From: Curvularia sp. ZM96
Lineage: Eukaryota > Ascomycota > Dothideomycetes > Pleosporales > Pleosporaceae
Direction: 5' to 3'
DNA: 64,000 bases
NCBI GenBank assembly: GCA_022457065.1
Contig: JAJGBQ010000002.1
Location: 2,914,001-2,978,000 of the forward strand
Shown: positions 22,677 to 32,934 of the stretch, piece after piece
Numbering within the stretch: position 1 is the first letter of the stretch
Layout of the letters: each line of letters begins with the position of its first letter
The notes under the pieces: generated by a model
What the model was told of the DNA's origin: nothing
The model's database searches: none
The model's input: only the letters and a program-made list of their open reading frames with translations
Translations under genes and position numbers: made by a program

Positions 22677-23483
22677 ATGTCTAAGATTTTCTCTACCGCT
22701 CTTTTCGTCTCGTGCGCCGCTGCGCAATTGACCACCTCTGCATGGATGCCAGGCACTGGAGACAGCGACATCTCTTACGAAGCATCGGTAATCAACGTTG
22801 ATAATGATCGCACCACACTCTCGCTTTCAGTGAACGGTCTGGGAGAAGAGACCGACATGATTGTAAGCTTTCACCCAATACCCGTCGGCTGACACGTGCT
22901 AATACGCTACATTCAGGACAGCATGGCTCAGACAGTCACCCTTGGAGGCAACACCTACTATGCGTTTAACGGTGTTGTTGCTGAACAAGGTGTGACCATC
23001 ACCCTTCTTGGCGAGTGCTCACGCCAGAACACCGATGAGAAGTCAGCCACCTGCTCCATTTCAACAAAGGGCTTTGCAGAAGCTATGAGCTCAATGTGCT
23101 CGGAAGCTAGTGTTACCGAAGAAATGTGCGCTAGCGGAGCTATCGACAGCAACCGTTCTACAACTCTCCCCGAAGGTTACTTCGGTATGGCTCAGATCGT
23201 TGTTACCGCTGGCGAGGATTCACTTCCCAGTGCTTCCGCGGCTGCTACTCCATCAGTTGGCAGCGCCTCCGCTACTGCATCTCCATCTGCATCTCCATCT
23301 CCATCTGCATCTGGTGCCTCCAAGTCTGGCAAGCCTACTGCTTCTGACTCCGAGTCTGCTGCCAACTCTGGAGCTTCCAAGACGTCTCAGCCAACCGCAC
23401 AATCCACCAACGCTGCCCCATTGGTGACCATGGCTCCTGCCTTGGCTGGTCTTGGTGCTGCCGCCGCCGCTTTCTTCTTGTAA
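22677..23483 (+). CDS. GPI-anchored Ser/Ala-rich cell-surface protein
   Basis: Two exons, 22677-22862 and 22917-23483 (54-bp intron), give 250 residues. The N-terminus is a signal peptide ending near AAAQLTT. The mature domain (~20-180) is a compact, mostly beta-predicted region with four cysteines, in GECSRQ, ATCSIS, SMCSE and EMCAS, that could form two disulfides. A ~60-residue Ser/Ala/Pro/Thr-rich stalk follows. The C-terminus is a hydrophobic APALAGLGAAAAAFFL tail with small residues upstream, the pattern of a GPI-addition signal. It is therefore expected at the plasma membrane or linked to wall glucan. I do not recognise the ectodomain family. The stalk is encoded by near-perfect hexamer repeats. 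Confidence 0.87.
23277..23314 (+). repeat. Coding hexamer repeat in the GPI-protein stalk
   Basis: Tandem near-identical units of CATCTG/CATCTC type encode alternating Ala-Ser and Pro-Ser. Such repeats can change copy number by slippage and so vary stalk length. Confidence 0.65.
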
Positions 23484-23668
23484 ACGTTCTTGCAAACAGA
23501 TATTCCGTCTTGCCCCGGAAACGACAACTCGATTTTAGCATCACGAACGTACTTTCGATACCCTACACTCGAAACACGTATTATCAGCATGTAGTATTTT
23601 AATGACCAAGATTCATATGAAACGTTCAATTTGCTCTTTCAAGATCTCCCATTGCAATGTCCAAAACT

Positions 23669-24283
23669 CTAGTTGTCGTCTCTCTGCTTCAGGCATACCA
23701 TCCTCTCCCCTTTCTTACCAAAACAGCATCGCCCTTTTTTATCTTTCAAGATATCTCCGCAGTACACATGACCTTCGCAATCCTTGTCTGCACACTTCCA
23801 GTTGGCCCCGTTGCCTCCTTTCTCTAGGAGATAACATCCCTCTTTGCATGCTGTCACAGCCTGTTTAAGTCTGTTGGCACCCTGAACATGCTCGCACCGC
23901 ATCTCCAGCGGAAAATATGCACTCTTCAAGACGATTGTCTTCTGAGACAGGTGAGACAACTCTTTGAGAGGAGAGTAGCCAGAATTGTCCTGGGTATGTT
24001 TAGCACCTGGTGTACGAACAAAGTTCAAGAGTGACTGCTTCAACGGTAGGCGTGGCGGGATAAAAGCAGTGAGTTTGTATGGGGTAGTGTTCATCTCGTA
24101 CTCGCCCAGGGGATCATAGTGTGGGGGTAATGGATCTGGTCCCGTTTGTGAAATCATTTGGCAAAGTTCAAGGTATGCAAGAGTGGTAAGGTGTTTGCGC
24201 AAAGCTGGTAAGTGCAAGACTGTCAGTATGGTGTTGGGTGTAATGGCAGGTTTACTTCTTAAATGTTTGTCAAACAAGGACAT
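23669..24283 (-). CDS. Hypothetical protein with Cys-rich C-terminus
   Basis: A single uninterrupted frame of 204 residues from an ATG at 24283. The family is not recognised. The N-terminal half is mildly hydrophobic and basic without a cleavable signal peptide, and contains a PPHYDPLGEYE stretch. The C-terminal ~80 residues hold nine cysteines in patterns such as RCEHVQG, TACKEGCYLLEKGG, WKCADKDCEGHVYCGD and RCCFGKKG. These could bind zinc or form disulfides. Without a secretion signal, a cytosolic metal-binding role is somewhat more likely, but a missed upstream exon could change that. The 3' end converges closely on the GPI-protein gene (185 bases). Confidence 0.68.
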   Translation of the reverse strand: MSLFDKHLRSKPAITPNTILTVLHLPALRKHLTTLAYLELCQMISQTGPDPLPPHYDPLGEYEMNTTPYKLTAFIPPRLPLKQSLLNFVRTPGAKHTQDNSGYSPLKELSHLSQKTIVLKSAYFPLEMRCEHVQGANRLKQAVTACKEGCYLLEKGGNGANWKCADKDCEGHVYCGDILKDKKGRCCFGKKGERMVCLKQRDDN

Positions 24284-24862
24284 CGTGTAGTGGGTGACTG
24301 TGCTTGACGTATTTCGTCAGTGTGAACAAGACAAACAAAGAGCGCTGTGAGAATCACGCGACAATACCTCTACAGTGTTGATATATTATTCGGTAAACAG
24401 CTGCATGATTGACGAGATTATAAAGGGTTCAGGATATACAGTGATGATCAAATTATGACACGATTTCATGGCAGCTTTCTGAATCAGGGTCGTCCATTGC
24501 AAGGGCTGTTACGTAGTACTGTGGGGAGTAACAGGAAACTCTACGAGCTACCTAGGCACGTGAAATTGGAAGCATGCTCATTAATTAACGGAAAACAGAA
24601 AATTGTTCACAGAGCTGGTATCACTCACCAGTAGCCAACGAAGCGCTTGTGCAGCGCAGGTGTTTGATATATACACTGATATGGCCATGTTCGTGAATGC
24701 GCAAACTTTACGACCTTGAACCTTTGCAAACCCTTCGTTTACAACGGTACTCTTCATACTTCATGGAATTCACCCAAGTTTCTGCTTTTCTCATTAGAAG
24801 GCGCAGCATCCGCTCCCTATCATAGTCCACTCTTTCAACCAACGACCAAGGCGATATCATCG
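24284..24862. other. Divergent intergenic region
   Basis: About 580 AT-rich bases between the minus-strand Cys-rich gene and the plus-strand RING gene. The open frame of the RING gene extends upstream to 24716 but has no ATG there, so that part is treated as leader. No other feature was seen. Confidence 0.45.
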
Positions 24863-25873
24863 ATGGAGAAATTTGTTAGCACACAACTGCACCCAGCCCA
24901 CGCATGCAATATCTGTACCGAAAGTTTTAGCTCGGATCACCAACCCGTTGCTCTTCCATGTCAGCATATATTTGGCCACGAATGTATCAAAAAATGGCTG
25001 TTGGGTGGTCAAGGAAACACAAACGCCTGTCCAAGCTGTCGCCACGTCCTGGTCCCACGGCCAAGCCCTCGTGAAACCTTCAACACATTGGCGATATGGC
25101 AGGCGCTGTCCGACCAGCCAACCGAACGTCTACAAATCTTTATGTCCAGAATCTGGTCAGGGCTCCAAAAGCTCTGGCAGCGACATCCCAAGGGATCTTT
25201 TACCGTGACTTCGATCCTTGACCAAGCTATCATCCCCGCGCTCACTTACACTATAAACGCTACTACCAGAAATCCAGGCCAAGACTTCATGGTCGACTGC
25301 TACAATCTCGTAGCTGCCTCCTGGGACTCTCTGGGGCGACCGGATCTTGCGACTGGGCTCGCCATTCCCCTAGTGCGCCTTGCACGCTTGATGACCAACG
25401 CCGGAGCCGTCTTACCCAAATACCTGACAACGAGCTCGCGCACAAATAAAGTTATTTGGCGCGCAAACGCTTGTCTCCCTATAACCGACGAACACATTTC
25501 TTGGAGCTTCATCATGGAAGCTGCGCAACCCGCATCCACGCGCTACTTTGAATTGTTGCATCTCTATACCGTCTTGATCAGCCAGTCCATCGCTCATTTT
25601 CCGGCTCCACAACCGTTTCCGTCAAGGAGGCATGATGTCATGAATCTGGTGGTAGAGCGATGTTGCAGGAAGATTGGCGGGAGTGGCTGCGCTTGGAAAG
25701 GTAGGACCAGCAATGAATTCAAAGATACGTTGGTGATGGTTTATGAGGAGCTACGGCGATACCAGCTTGAGAAGGGTAAGATGAGTATGCGAGGGCACAG
25801 TGAAGAGGAAGCGGTTGTTCGAGGCATATGGGCAATTGCGGCCTGGAGTAGCGGAAGAGGGGGAAGAGCTTAA
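24863..25873 (+). CDS. RING-type zinc finger protein, putative E3 ubiquitin ligase
   Basis: A single-exon frame of 336 residues from the first in-frame ATG at 24863. A RING finger lies near residues 15-60: CNICTESF, then LPCQHIFGHECIKKWL, then ACPSCRH. Spacing around the central ligands (C-x-H...H-x-C) is slightly unusual, so the fifth ligand may be the second His. RING domains recruit E2 enzymes and promote ubiquitin transfer. The remaining ~270 residues carry no domain I recognise; they are mostly helical, with an acidic-basic tail ending in SSGRGGRA. Single-RING proteins with unknown C-terminal parts are numerous in Pleosporales. Substrate is unknown. Confidence 0.82.
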   Translation: MEKFVSTQLHPAHACNICTESFSSDHQPVALPCQHIFGHECIKKWLLGGQGNTNACPSCRHVLVPRPSPRETFNTLAIWQALSDQPTERLQIFMSRIWSGLQKLWQRHPKGSFTVTSILDQAIIPALTYTINATTRNPGQDFMVDCYNLVAASWDSLGRPDLATGLAIPLVRLARLMTNAGAVLPKYLTTSSRTNKVIWRANACLPITDEHISWSFIMEAAQPASTRYFELLHLYTVLISQSIAHFPAPQPFPSRRHDVMNLVVERCCRKIGGSGCAWKGRTSNEFKDTLVMVYEELRRYQLEKGKMSMRGHSEEEAVVRGIWAIAAWSSGRGGRA

Positions 25874-26349
25874 CTGAATGCTATGAATCAATTGGAGAGT
25901 CGAAGGTCATTGAACTTGAGTGTATGGTTTTACACTGTTTTCAGGCTTTACCGGGTTTAACTTCAATAATTGGAAGACTGCATATCTGGAAATGCTTCGA
26001 TGTATGCTTGTATGCCAGACTCGGTATGGTATCTATAGGTATGTATTCAATCATCCTTTAGAGACCTGTATTAGGCTCACTACGCGACTTCCAAGCCAAA
26101 AGCAGTTGCTCTGCGTATGACTAGCAAGACAGCTAGCGTGCGTAGATTAGCCGCTATGACAACGCTCAATGAGACTCCAGCGCCTAATATTAGATGTACT
26201 CCTACAACAGTTGTGTTATGCAAATCTTTTCTTTGCATAGCAAAACATGAGTGCGAGTATGTCATCACCGTCATAGTTTCTTTGCTTGCCGCATAGTGTA
26301 TTGCGTAATTACATGACCCAACCATGACAAATAGTATTCTGATCCCCGC
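25874..26349. other. Intergenic region between convergent genes
   Basis: About 475 AT-rich bases between the RING gene and the isochorismatase-family gene. No gene or repeat was recognised. Confidence 0.5.
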
Positions 26350-27042
26350 CTATTTTATATCCGAACTCTTCACAACTGTGCCGAAAACATCTGCCAGTTC
26401 CGCCAACACCACTCTCGTGACGTCATCACCACTCACACCGGGGATGTCGCGGTCGCCGATCGCATCCTCGACCAGTACTACCTCGTAGTCCTTCTGGAAA
26501 GCCTCGCGTGCGGTTGTGGACACGCACACATGAGCCATGTAGCCAACCATGACAATTTTCTTGGCACCTATGCTTTGCAGGGTATCATGCAATTTGGTCT
26601 CTTCAAAGGCTCCAGGGTATATCTTCCAGATTTGTGTCTCATTATCCTAAGGAGTTGTCAGATTTATATAATACTCCATATCAGGAAATAAGACTTGCCT
26701 GCGCTTTGCATTCTTCAAACTGCTCTGCCAGTTCTGTACCCGGTGTGAATATCGGGGCACCTTCAGGCGTTTTATGCATTGCGTGGATCACCGTTCCAGC
26801 AGCTTTACGGTATTTGGTAATTAAATCCGAAATGACCTTTCGACTCGAGTCGATGTTGGTAACTTTAAGTTTACCGGAGGCCTTGTATCGTCAGTCTTGC
26901 GCTTCCACTACTCCATGCGACAAAGATCTGAAATGAGACATACATATTCATTCTGCGCATCAATGACGAGAAGCACGGAGTCGCTAGTAGAAGCACCGTG
27001 TTCTGGTAGTTCCAAAAGGCTTCGGAAAGTTGGAGGCGTCAT
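26350..27042 (-). CDS. Isochorismatase-family cysteine hydrolase
   Basis: Three exons on the minus strand, 27042-26944, 26881-26699 and 26646-26350, give 192 residues. The family folds as an alpha/beta hydrolase of the nicotinamidase/isochorismatase type and cleaves amides or vinyl ethers through a Cys nucleophile. The triad is present: D28 in VLLVIDAQNEY, K102 in IWKIYPGAF and C135 in GYMAHVCVSTT. The VEDA motif near the end of the domain is also typical. No signal peptide is seen, so it is cytosolic. Intron 1 is GT..AG (62 bp); intron 2 (52 bp) has a GC donor in perfect CAG|GCAAGT context, and splicing keeps frame. The substrate cannot be inferred; no siderophore or salicylate genes are nearby. 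Confidence 0.88.
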
Positions 27043-27818
27043 GTCGGATACAAGTCGTGTCCGCTAGTCCAGCTGTAAGAATGAAAGCAATTAGGCTTGC
27101 TGAATGTCAAAATAAAGATTTGATGTTTTTGATTCAGAGCCGACAAAGTTGTAGTACGAAGATAGTAGAGTAGATCAAGTTTTCTTAAGGCAGAAAAAGG
27201 TGTTGATATATGTCGTGAACATCGTTACGCCCTAGATCGCGCATTAAAGTGGGTACGTCTATGCCGCTGTTGACGCTTCCATTTTATGAAACTTGCCACC
27301 ATGTGCCATCCTTTCGAACCCGGGCTCTTTGTTGCGTGATTGGCGGAAGTAAACCTAGTTCGAAAAACAGAGTCGTTGTGCTAGAATGATGTAAGATAGA
27401 AAGTATGAGATGATGAGTGTTTAGTATTAGCTTGTAGCAAGCCAATCAAACTTCATAACATAGACTACCCATTCGGGTAGCGTAACCGACAAAGTCCCTA
27501 GACACACTTTCGCAATGGTGTATAAACCGAAAGTGATATAGAGAGACAAACAAGGCAATTTCTAGACTACAACAATCTTCACTATTGTCTTGAGCGTACG
27601 CAAGTAGGCAATAAATTCATTGAATATACTTGGATTACAAATTGGTTGAAATGTTGCGAGAAGCAACTTGTCCTTGAGAATGTACACTGGACGTTCGCTA
27701 TCGAAGATCACACAGATTTATAAATAGTCGATTGTATATTACAATTGGAAGATCTGTTGTCAGCTGTACTACCATGTCAGCTATGAATCATACCTCTCAA
27801 AAACGTTGACTTACCTCA
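27043..27818. other. Intergenic region, no gene seen
   Basis: AT-rich, without a coding frame of note. The part next to 27042 is the isochorismatase-family promoter. Confidence 0.5.
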
Positions 27819-28043
27819 TCAAAGATATGTTCTGCCACCGGGCGCCTGTTCCCTGATCTCCCTCAAATGCCTTCCATGCTCCTGAATAGCCTCTCGACTT
27901 GTTTTCTTTGCCTCTCCCTGGCGGAGAGCATAAGAGTACCACGTTTTGAAGCAATCTTTTTGCTGTGCTGTTGGGTAACGTACCCCTTTAGCACGATGGG
28001 CTTGAATAACGACGTTTTCGAGAGTGCGGGTTGCGGCAGGCAT
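27819..28043 (-). CDS. Small basic protein, unknown
   Basis: A 74-codon frame from an ATG in good context (AAACATGCCTGCC). The product is hydrophilic and helix-prone, with TLENVVIQAHRAKGVRYP and a Lys/Arg/Glu-rich second half. It has no signal peptide or known domain. A consensus GTAAGT donor lies a few bases after the stop codon, so either there is a 3'UTR intron or the true gene reads a different frame into another exon. The plus-strand frames over the same stretch are less protein-like. I regard this as a probable but unproven gene. Confidence 0.42.
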   Translation of the reverse strand: MPAATRTLENVVIQAHRAKGVRYPTAQQKDCFKTWYSYALRQGEAKKTSREAIQEHGRHLREIREQAPGGRTYL

Positions 28044-28470
28044 GTTTATGATGTGTGTAGTGATGTTGGGATTGCAGAGCTATTTAATGTCTCAATTTAT
28101 GTCGAGGATAGTTGAGAGTGCTTGAGGCCGGGACTCTAGCACAAATGCGGAAAGTAGACCCGCTGTAAAGTATCCGGTCACGTGATTATCACACAGGTAC
28201 CAGAGGTGTCGCACGCTTTGTTTATGGGGCTAATCTCGTTGTGTGAAAGATGAAAGATTATTGTGGAACTTGGAGAATCAGGAACGGAGAGAGAAGCTTT
28301 AATGTGGCCGATTCCGTCCTGACACTGCCTCCGGCTCTCCGCGTCTCCGCACGCTGTAGAACGCCGGTCGTGCGCATCCGCACAGGGCGACCATTCTCGT
28401 CACTGCGATTATGCATAGGGCGATTTTAGTGTAATTATCGGGACCATGTTTCTTATTCCGGCTTATATGT

Positions 28471-28509
28471 GTCGGACAGCTGAGTTTCGGGTAGTTTACT
28501 GTCGGACAG
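28471..28509. repeat. Two direct copies of GTCGGACAG spaced 30 bp
   Basis: Copies begin at 28471 and 28501, so the period is 30 bases, close to three helical turns. The CGG cores recall half-sites for Zn2Cys6 regulators. No adjacent gene start clearly belongs to them; the nearest is the small minus-strand ORF, about 430 bases to the left. Confidence 0.5.
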
Positions 28510-30461
28510 TTACGTGATGGTGGAGAGAAACTGTCGACGATGTCGTGTAGACGACTCCGAACCCGAATACATGACGATGATAGCTCAAGACAACTCAGCG
28601 AAACCCATATCCATTATGAGGGAATTTTCTGAGCTCCTATCAGAGTTTCCAGTGACCCGAACTGTGACCCACCCCGTTGTACGGCTGAGAATCCCAACGG
28701 ACCATAATCGGGAAGGAACGGAATGGTACGTCTGATTACATGCAATAAGCAAGGGGAACCATCAAATCAGGGTCGCTTATCTTGATCAAGATGTTGGATC
28801 TGCAAACTGTAGGGAACAGAACGCGGGGTAGCAAGCCCACCGAAGATCATGAAACTGACATGACTTTGATGGCTAGAGTGCAGGAACAACACAGATCTTG
28901 CGGGTCCGCACTATTTTCTCAAACAATATACACAGTTCGCCTACGATCAAGAGCAGTGTTGTGATACTACACGATACTAAGAAGAAGAAGCGGGTAGGGA
29001 ACCTGTTTAATATCGATCTTACCACGCACGCGATTAACTCAGGCAGCTTGTCGTACATCAGGCCATATATTCAACATTTTTGGACCTAGACTGAAATTAG
29101 GACTGTCTAGCGCTTACTTTCAGCAAAAAAGAAGATCGCATCCCTCGCTGGCTTAGTAAGTAGTATTTTAAAAGCTAGAAGGAACGCTGAGTATGATTCA
29201 CGTTGTTGTCGGCGTGACTGAGATATTTGTTCTGAAGAATTGGCACAGAGACACGAGAAGATCGTGTGTTAAAGCATGTGATCGCTGCCCTAACCTTAAT
29301 ATGAAATGGACGTCGAATGCAATCAATATTCTGATACATTGTACAACAAAGACAAGGCTCAACGCAGCCATGTGACTACCATTCAGTTCTAGAGTCTGAT
29401 ACGCACTACGAACAGCTCCCTAGATCTGTTAGAATTACCCTTCAGCCTGAGTCCCGCGTGGTTATAGCATACCATGCGTACTTCGCCTTGCGTATAGTTG
29501 TATGTAACTTTTCCTAAGAAATACAGGAGTACTCATGCGGGAGTGAACTCTCACATCTTTTTCATCCATGATTGTGAACATGGTATGGTAAGGATGACAG
29601 TACGTAAGACCAGCATGATGCTGTCGCGTTCGGGTTCGTGGGCTCTAACATGCGGATTTCGCGGGATCGCAAGACACACGAGGATGCTCAATGAGTAGCC
29701 ATATTGCTGTACCTACAGCCTCTTTCAGCTCTGTATACCCGAACACCACATTCGTTGCAGAAGCCATAATGTCGCCACAGAATTCATTGATGCATAAGGA
29801 CTAAGATTCCCGGATGGTCTCTTGCCGTCTCCAAGACGACTTTGAAAATCAACTTCGAGCTGTCGCTTACATTCAAGAGCCTCGTGATCATGTCACGATA
29901 TACTCTCATATGACCCTTGTTGAAAACCTTCCATGTACATTTCAATTACTATGATTAGGAAACAGCCTGTGTTGGTCCCATCAAGTTCATCATGAGTTTA
30001 AGTTTCCTGTATCAATACAGCTCTTCAAATGACAGGGATACTGATAGCGTTTTCACAGTCAACCATCTACCATCAAGTTAACAGTGCTTTTGTCGAATAT
30101 TGTTGAGTTCTTGAGACTTCTGTGTTCTCTGTTTTCGATTCACCAATGTAGACTTGATGCCAGATGTAGTGAAGACGATGTGGACACTGAGATGCGTGAC
30201 TGCAATCACGAAAGCGGCTGGGACTTGTCCTGGAACACAGACAACCAGTTTTCAAGGAGAGGTTTTTCTTGGAATGAGCAGTTATGATTGTGTTGAGCAA
30301 ATTTCCTCCCGCGATTAGACATCACCAGACCTAAACCTGCTCCGGAACACTTCAGTGCCCAGACTCCTGAGCCCGAGGAAATGCGAAAGGTAGATTTCAT
30401 CGGTCTTGGATAAAATTAGACAAGGCGAAATTGCGAAACTTTCAATCAAACACTCGCCACC

Positions 30462-30752
30462 ATGACGTTTTTGACCTCGACCCGGTTAAAGACAGAGGCA
30501 AAAACATCTGATCAGATAACAAAGCAGCTTACTGGGCGAGACATTGAAGGCAACAAATTGAATCTAAGAGTTAAGATAGGGTGTGTAATTTCACTGCTTC
30601 CTAGCTTGTTTTCACATCGCGATGGTGGTCGACTAGAAACCTTCCAAAATTACATTGCGGTGGCGCGAGAAAGAGTCAGTATGAAGCTCGCACGAGAAAG
30701 CTTTGGCAAAACTGGAACTTGCATGAACGTGTTATTCAATAGCAACTTTTGA
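30462..30752 (+). CDS. Possible small gene, unknown
   Basis: A 96-codon frame whose ATG sits in an almost ideal context (CTCGCCACCATGACG). The first ~38 residues are hydrophilic (KTEAKTSDQITKQL), and the rest includes a hydrophobic patch and a basic region. There is no recognisable domain, and the neighbourhood is gene-poor. It could be the first exon of a longer decayed gene or a chance frame. Confidence 0.27.
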   Translation: MTFLTSTRLKTEAKTSDQITKQLTGRDIEGNKLNLRVKIGCVISLLPSLFSHRDGGRLETFQNYIAVARERVSMKLARESFGKTGTCMNVLFNSNF

Positions 30753-32130
30753 GCGGTGACGGTTTTCTGTTGTTCAGATGTTTGATCTTGTCCCCTGTTC
30801 CCAGTACTCCGGCTGTCTCCACTATACTAACTAGACTTTGCAAATCTCTGACTCGCACGTCGTGCCGGATATCCATACGACGTCGTAGTAGCACACCCGC
30901 TCTGCTAGCCATACCTTCCTCAAAGAGCCCCAGTATAATATCAAAGACCACCGGTTCGGCCTTTTTTTAGTTACCCCAGATGATAGGTCCACATCTCACA
31001 TTCTTGAAAAAGAAAGGGTTTGATAGTTCCCGTGGTCCGTAGGGTGACTTGTCGTGTAGATGCTAGCACAGGCTAATTTCTAGTTCACACACCAAGACAT
31101 CGAGGGTGGAGCCACCTCGCCTTGGCATCATACCGGGGTGCAGCAGTTGGGGCTTTGCCCTCCTATAGTGGCTCTACGTATAACGATCTAGCGTTAACAG
31201 TGCCTCGGAACCTTCCAAAAACAGGCGCGCATCCGGATAACGGTGGGATATTGACACACTTTCTCAAACACGTCATAGGTGCCCCGTACACAATTTCCGA
31301 TGGGCTACGAGATTCACTACCTTATCTGCATGTTTTGGGCATGTCCTTTTCTGCGTTGCATTCCGTGATTCGTTTTAGAACTTTATCTCCGTAGGATCAC
31401 CCACATGGAGATCCACTATTCTGCACTCCACGCCTCAATTCCGGGCCAAGACATCCACCAAGCTTGGCATGTGGTAGTGGAATCGGCAAAGTACCGGCTG
31501 CTGTATAACTTGGCATTATGTCTTCAACCGGTGGTAAACTAAAAAATTGCCGATGTTTCCCGCCGTGACTGCTGTGGATTTGCTGATGTGCGTTGCTAAC
31601 CCCTGGCAAAGCCATCGCCTATGCAAGTCTAGCCCAAATCGTGTGTCTACTAGGCTGTGATAGAATCTAAAGAATGTGGGGTAGGGATGTGCATGTGTTC
31701 TTGTGGCTTACTTTGATATTAAATTCCTCGAAACCAGGTTCAAAGAGCGCGTAAAAACCGGGTACAGCAATGCTTTTTTAATTATGTCTTGCAGATTCGT
31801 GCAAGGGCTACGGATCTTTGTGATCGTTCTATGCTGGTGGTGGCTACCGAAATTGGATGGCAATCGGTCTATCTACCTTTTGCGTCTTGACTCGGCCATT
31901 GTAGCCGCTGTTTGGGGGCGAGCTTCTTGAAGTGAGAGGCTCTAACCCATCGCCAGTGTGTACACCAGCACGATAGAGGCAAGGCTCAAGACGAGATCTC
32001 ATGACATCCAGTATTGGTTCTTCCCGCGATTCAGGCTTAACTATCACTCGGCGTAGAGATATAAGTTGACGGCTGCTCCCATTCAGGATCTTCACTGCAT
32101 CCACCAAAGATCAGCAACACTCAATACAAA

Positions 32131-32934
32131 ATGGTCTCTTTCAAGTCTCTCCTCCTCGCTGCGGTGGCTACCACCAGCATCCTCGCTGCCCCCTTCGACT
32201 TCCTTGCTGAGCGCGACGATGGAAACGCGACTGCTCTCCTTGAGAAGCGTCAGTCCACTCCCAGCTCTGAGGGATACCACAACGGATACTTCTACTCGTG
32301 GTGGACTGATGGCGGCGGCTCTGCTCAGTACACCATGGGTGAGGGCAGCAAGTACTCCGTGACCTGGAGGAACACTGGCAACTTTGTCGGTGGAAAGGGA
32401 TGGAACCCTGGAAATGGCCGGTACGATGCAAATACCATTCGATTTCGAGGTCCTTGTTAACGTAATTGCTTAGTACCATCAACTACGGTGGATCCTTCAA
32501 CCCTCAGGGTAACGGATACCTCGCTGTGTACGGATGGACCCGCAACCCACTTGTGGAGTACTACGTAATTGAATCCTACGGCACCTACAACCCCAGCAGC
32601 GGAGCTCAGTACAAGGGCACCTTCCAGACCGACGGTGGTAACTACGACGTTGCTGTCTCCACCCGTTACAACCAGCCCTCCATCGATGGAACCAGGACCT
32701 TCAACCAGTACTGGTAAGCAGTCTCGACATTTGATTCAGTCATTGATAGGCACTGACCATGATTTCAGGTCTGTTCGCACCCAAAAGCGTGTCGGTGGAA
32801 GCGTGAACATGCAGAACCACTTCAACGCCTGGGCTCGCTACGGTCTTAACTTGGGTCAGCACTACTACCAGATCGTCGCTACTGAGGGCTACCAGTCATC
32901 TGGAAGCTCTGAGATCTATGTGCAGACCAAGTAA
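32131..32934 (+). CDS. Secreted endo-1,4-beta-xylanase, GH11
   Basis: Three exons, 32131-32420, 32474-32713 and 32769-32934, give 231 residues. The enzyme cuts internal beta-1,4 bonds in plant xylan by a retaining mechanism. A signal peptide (MVSFKSLLLAAVATTSILAAP) is followed by a propeptide ending LLEKR, a KEX2-type site, then the mature jelly-roll domain. Catalytic glutamates are E125 in NPLVEYYVIE (nucleophile) and E216 in IVATEGYQSSG (acid/base). Other family motifs are NYGGSFNPQGN, YLAVYGWTR and the thumb loop QPSIDGTRTF. No carbohydrate-binding module is attached. Introns of 53 and 55 bp are GT..AG. Expression is probably controlled by an XlnR-type activator; the only GGCTAA I noticed upstream is far away, at 31071-31076. 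Confidence 0.97.

Larger units (their letters stand above)
28044..32130. other. Gene-poor 4-kb region
   Basis: Only short frames on both strands, with no recognisable domain, compared with a gene every 2-3 kb elsewhere in the window. It contains two GTCGGACAG copies 30 bases apart near 28.5 kb. There is also a 96-codon frame at 30462 in good start context, and protein-like fragments around 30.1-30.4 kb. I saw no transposase, reverse transcriptase or terminal repeat. It may be decayed sequence, a long regulatory region or home to non-coding RNA. Confidence 0.5.

Noticed and set aside
22887..22894. CACGTG within the intron of the GPI-protein gene
   Set aside because: Single hexamer inside a 54-bp intron, expected by chance at this frequency; no support for regulation.
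18624..24283. Idea that the carotenoid oxygenase belongs to a pigment or opsin gene cluster
   Set aside because: Its neighbours are a membrane coiled-coil protein, a small unknown and a GPI protein; no carotenoid synthesis or rhodopsin gene is in the window.
31122..31394. A 90-codon plus-strand frame before the xylanase gene
   Set aside because: It has no ATG at its start, no domain and no splice-compatible upstream exon.
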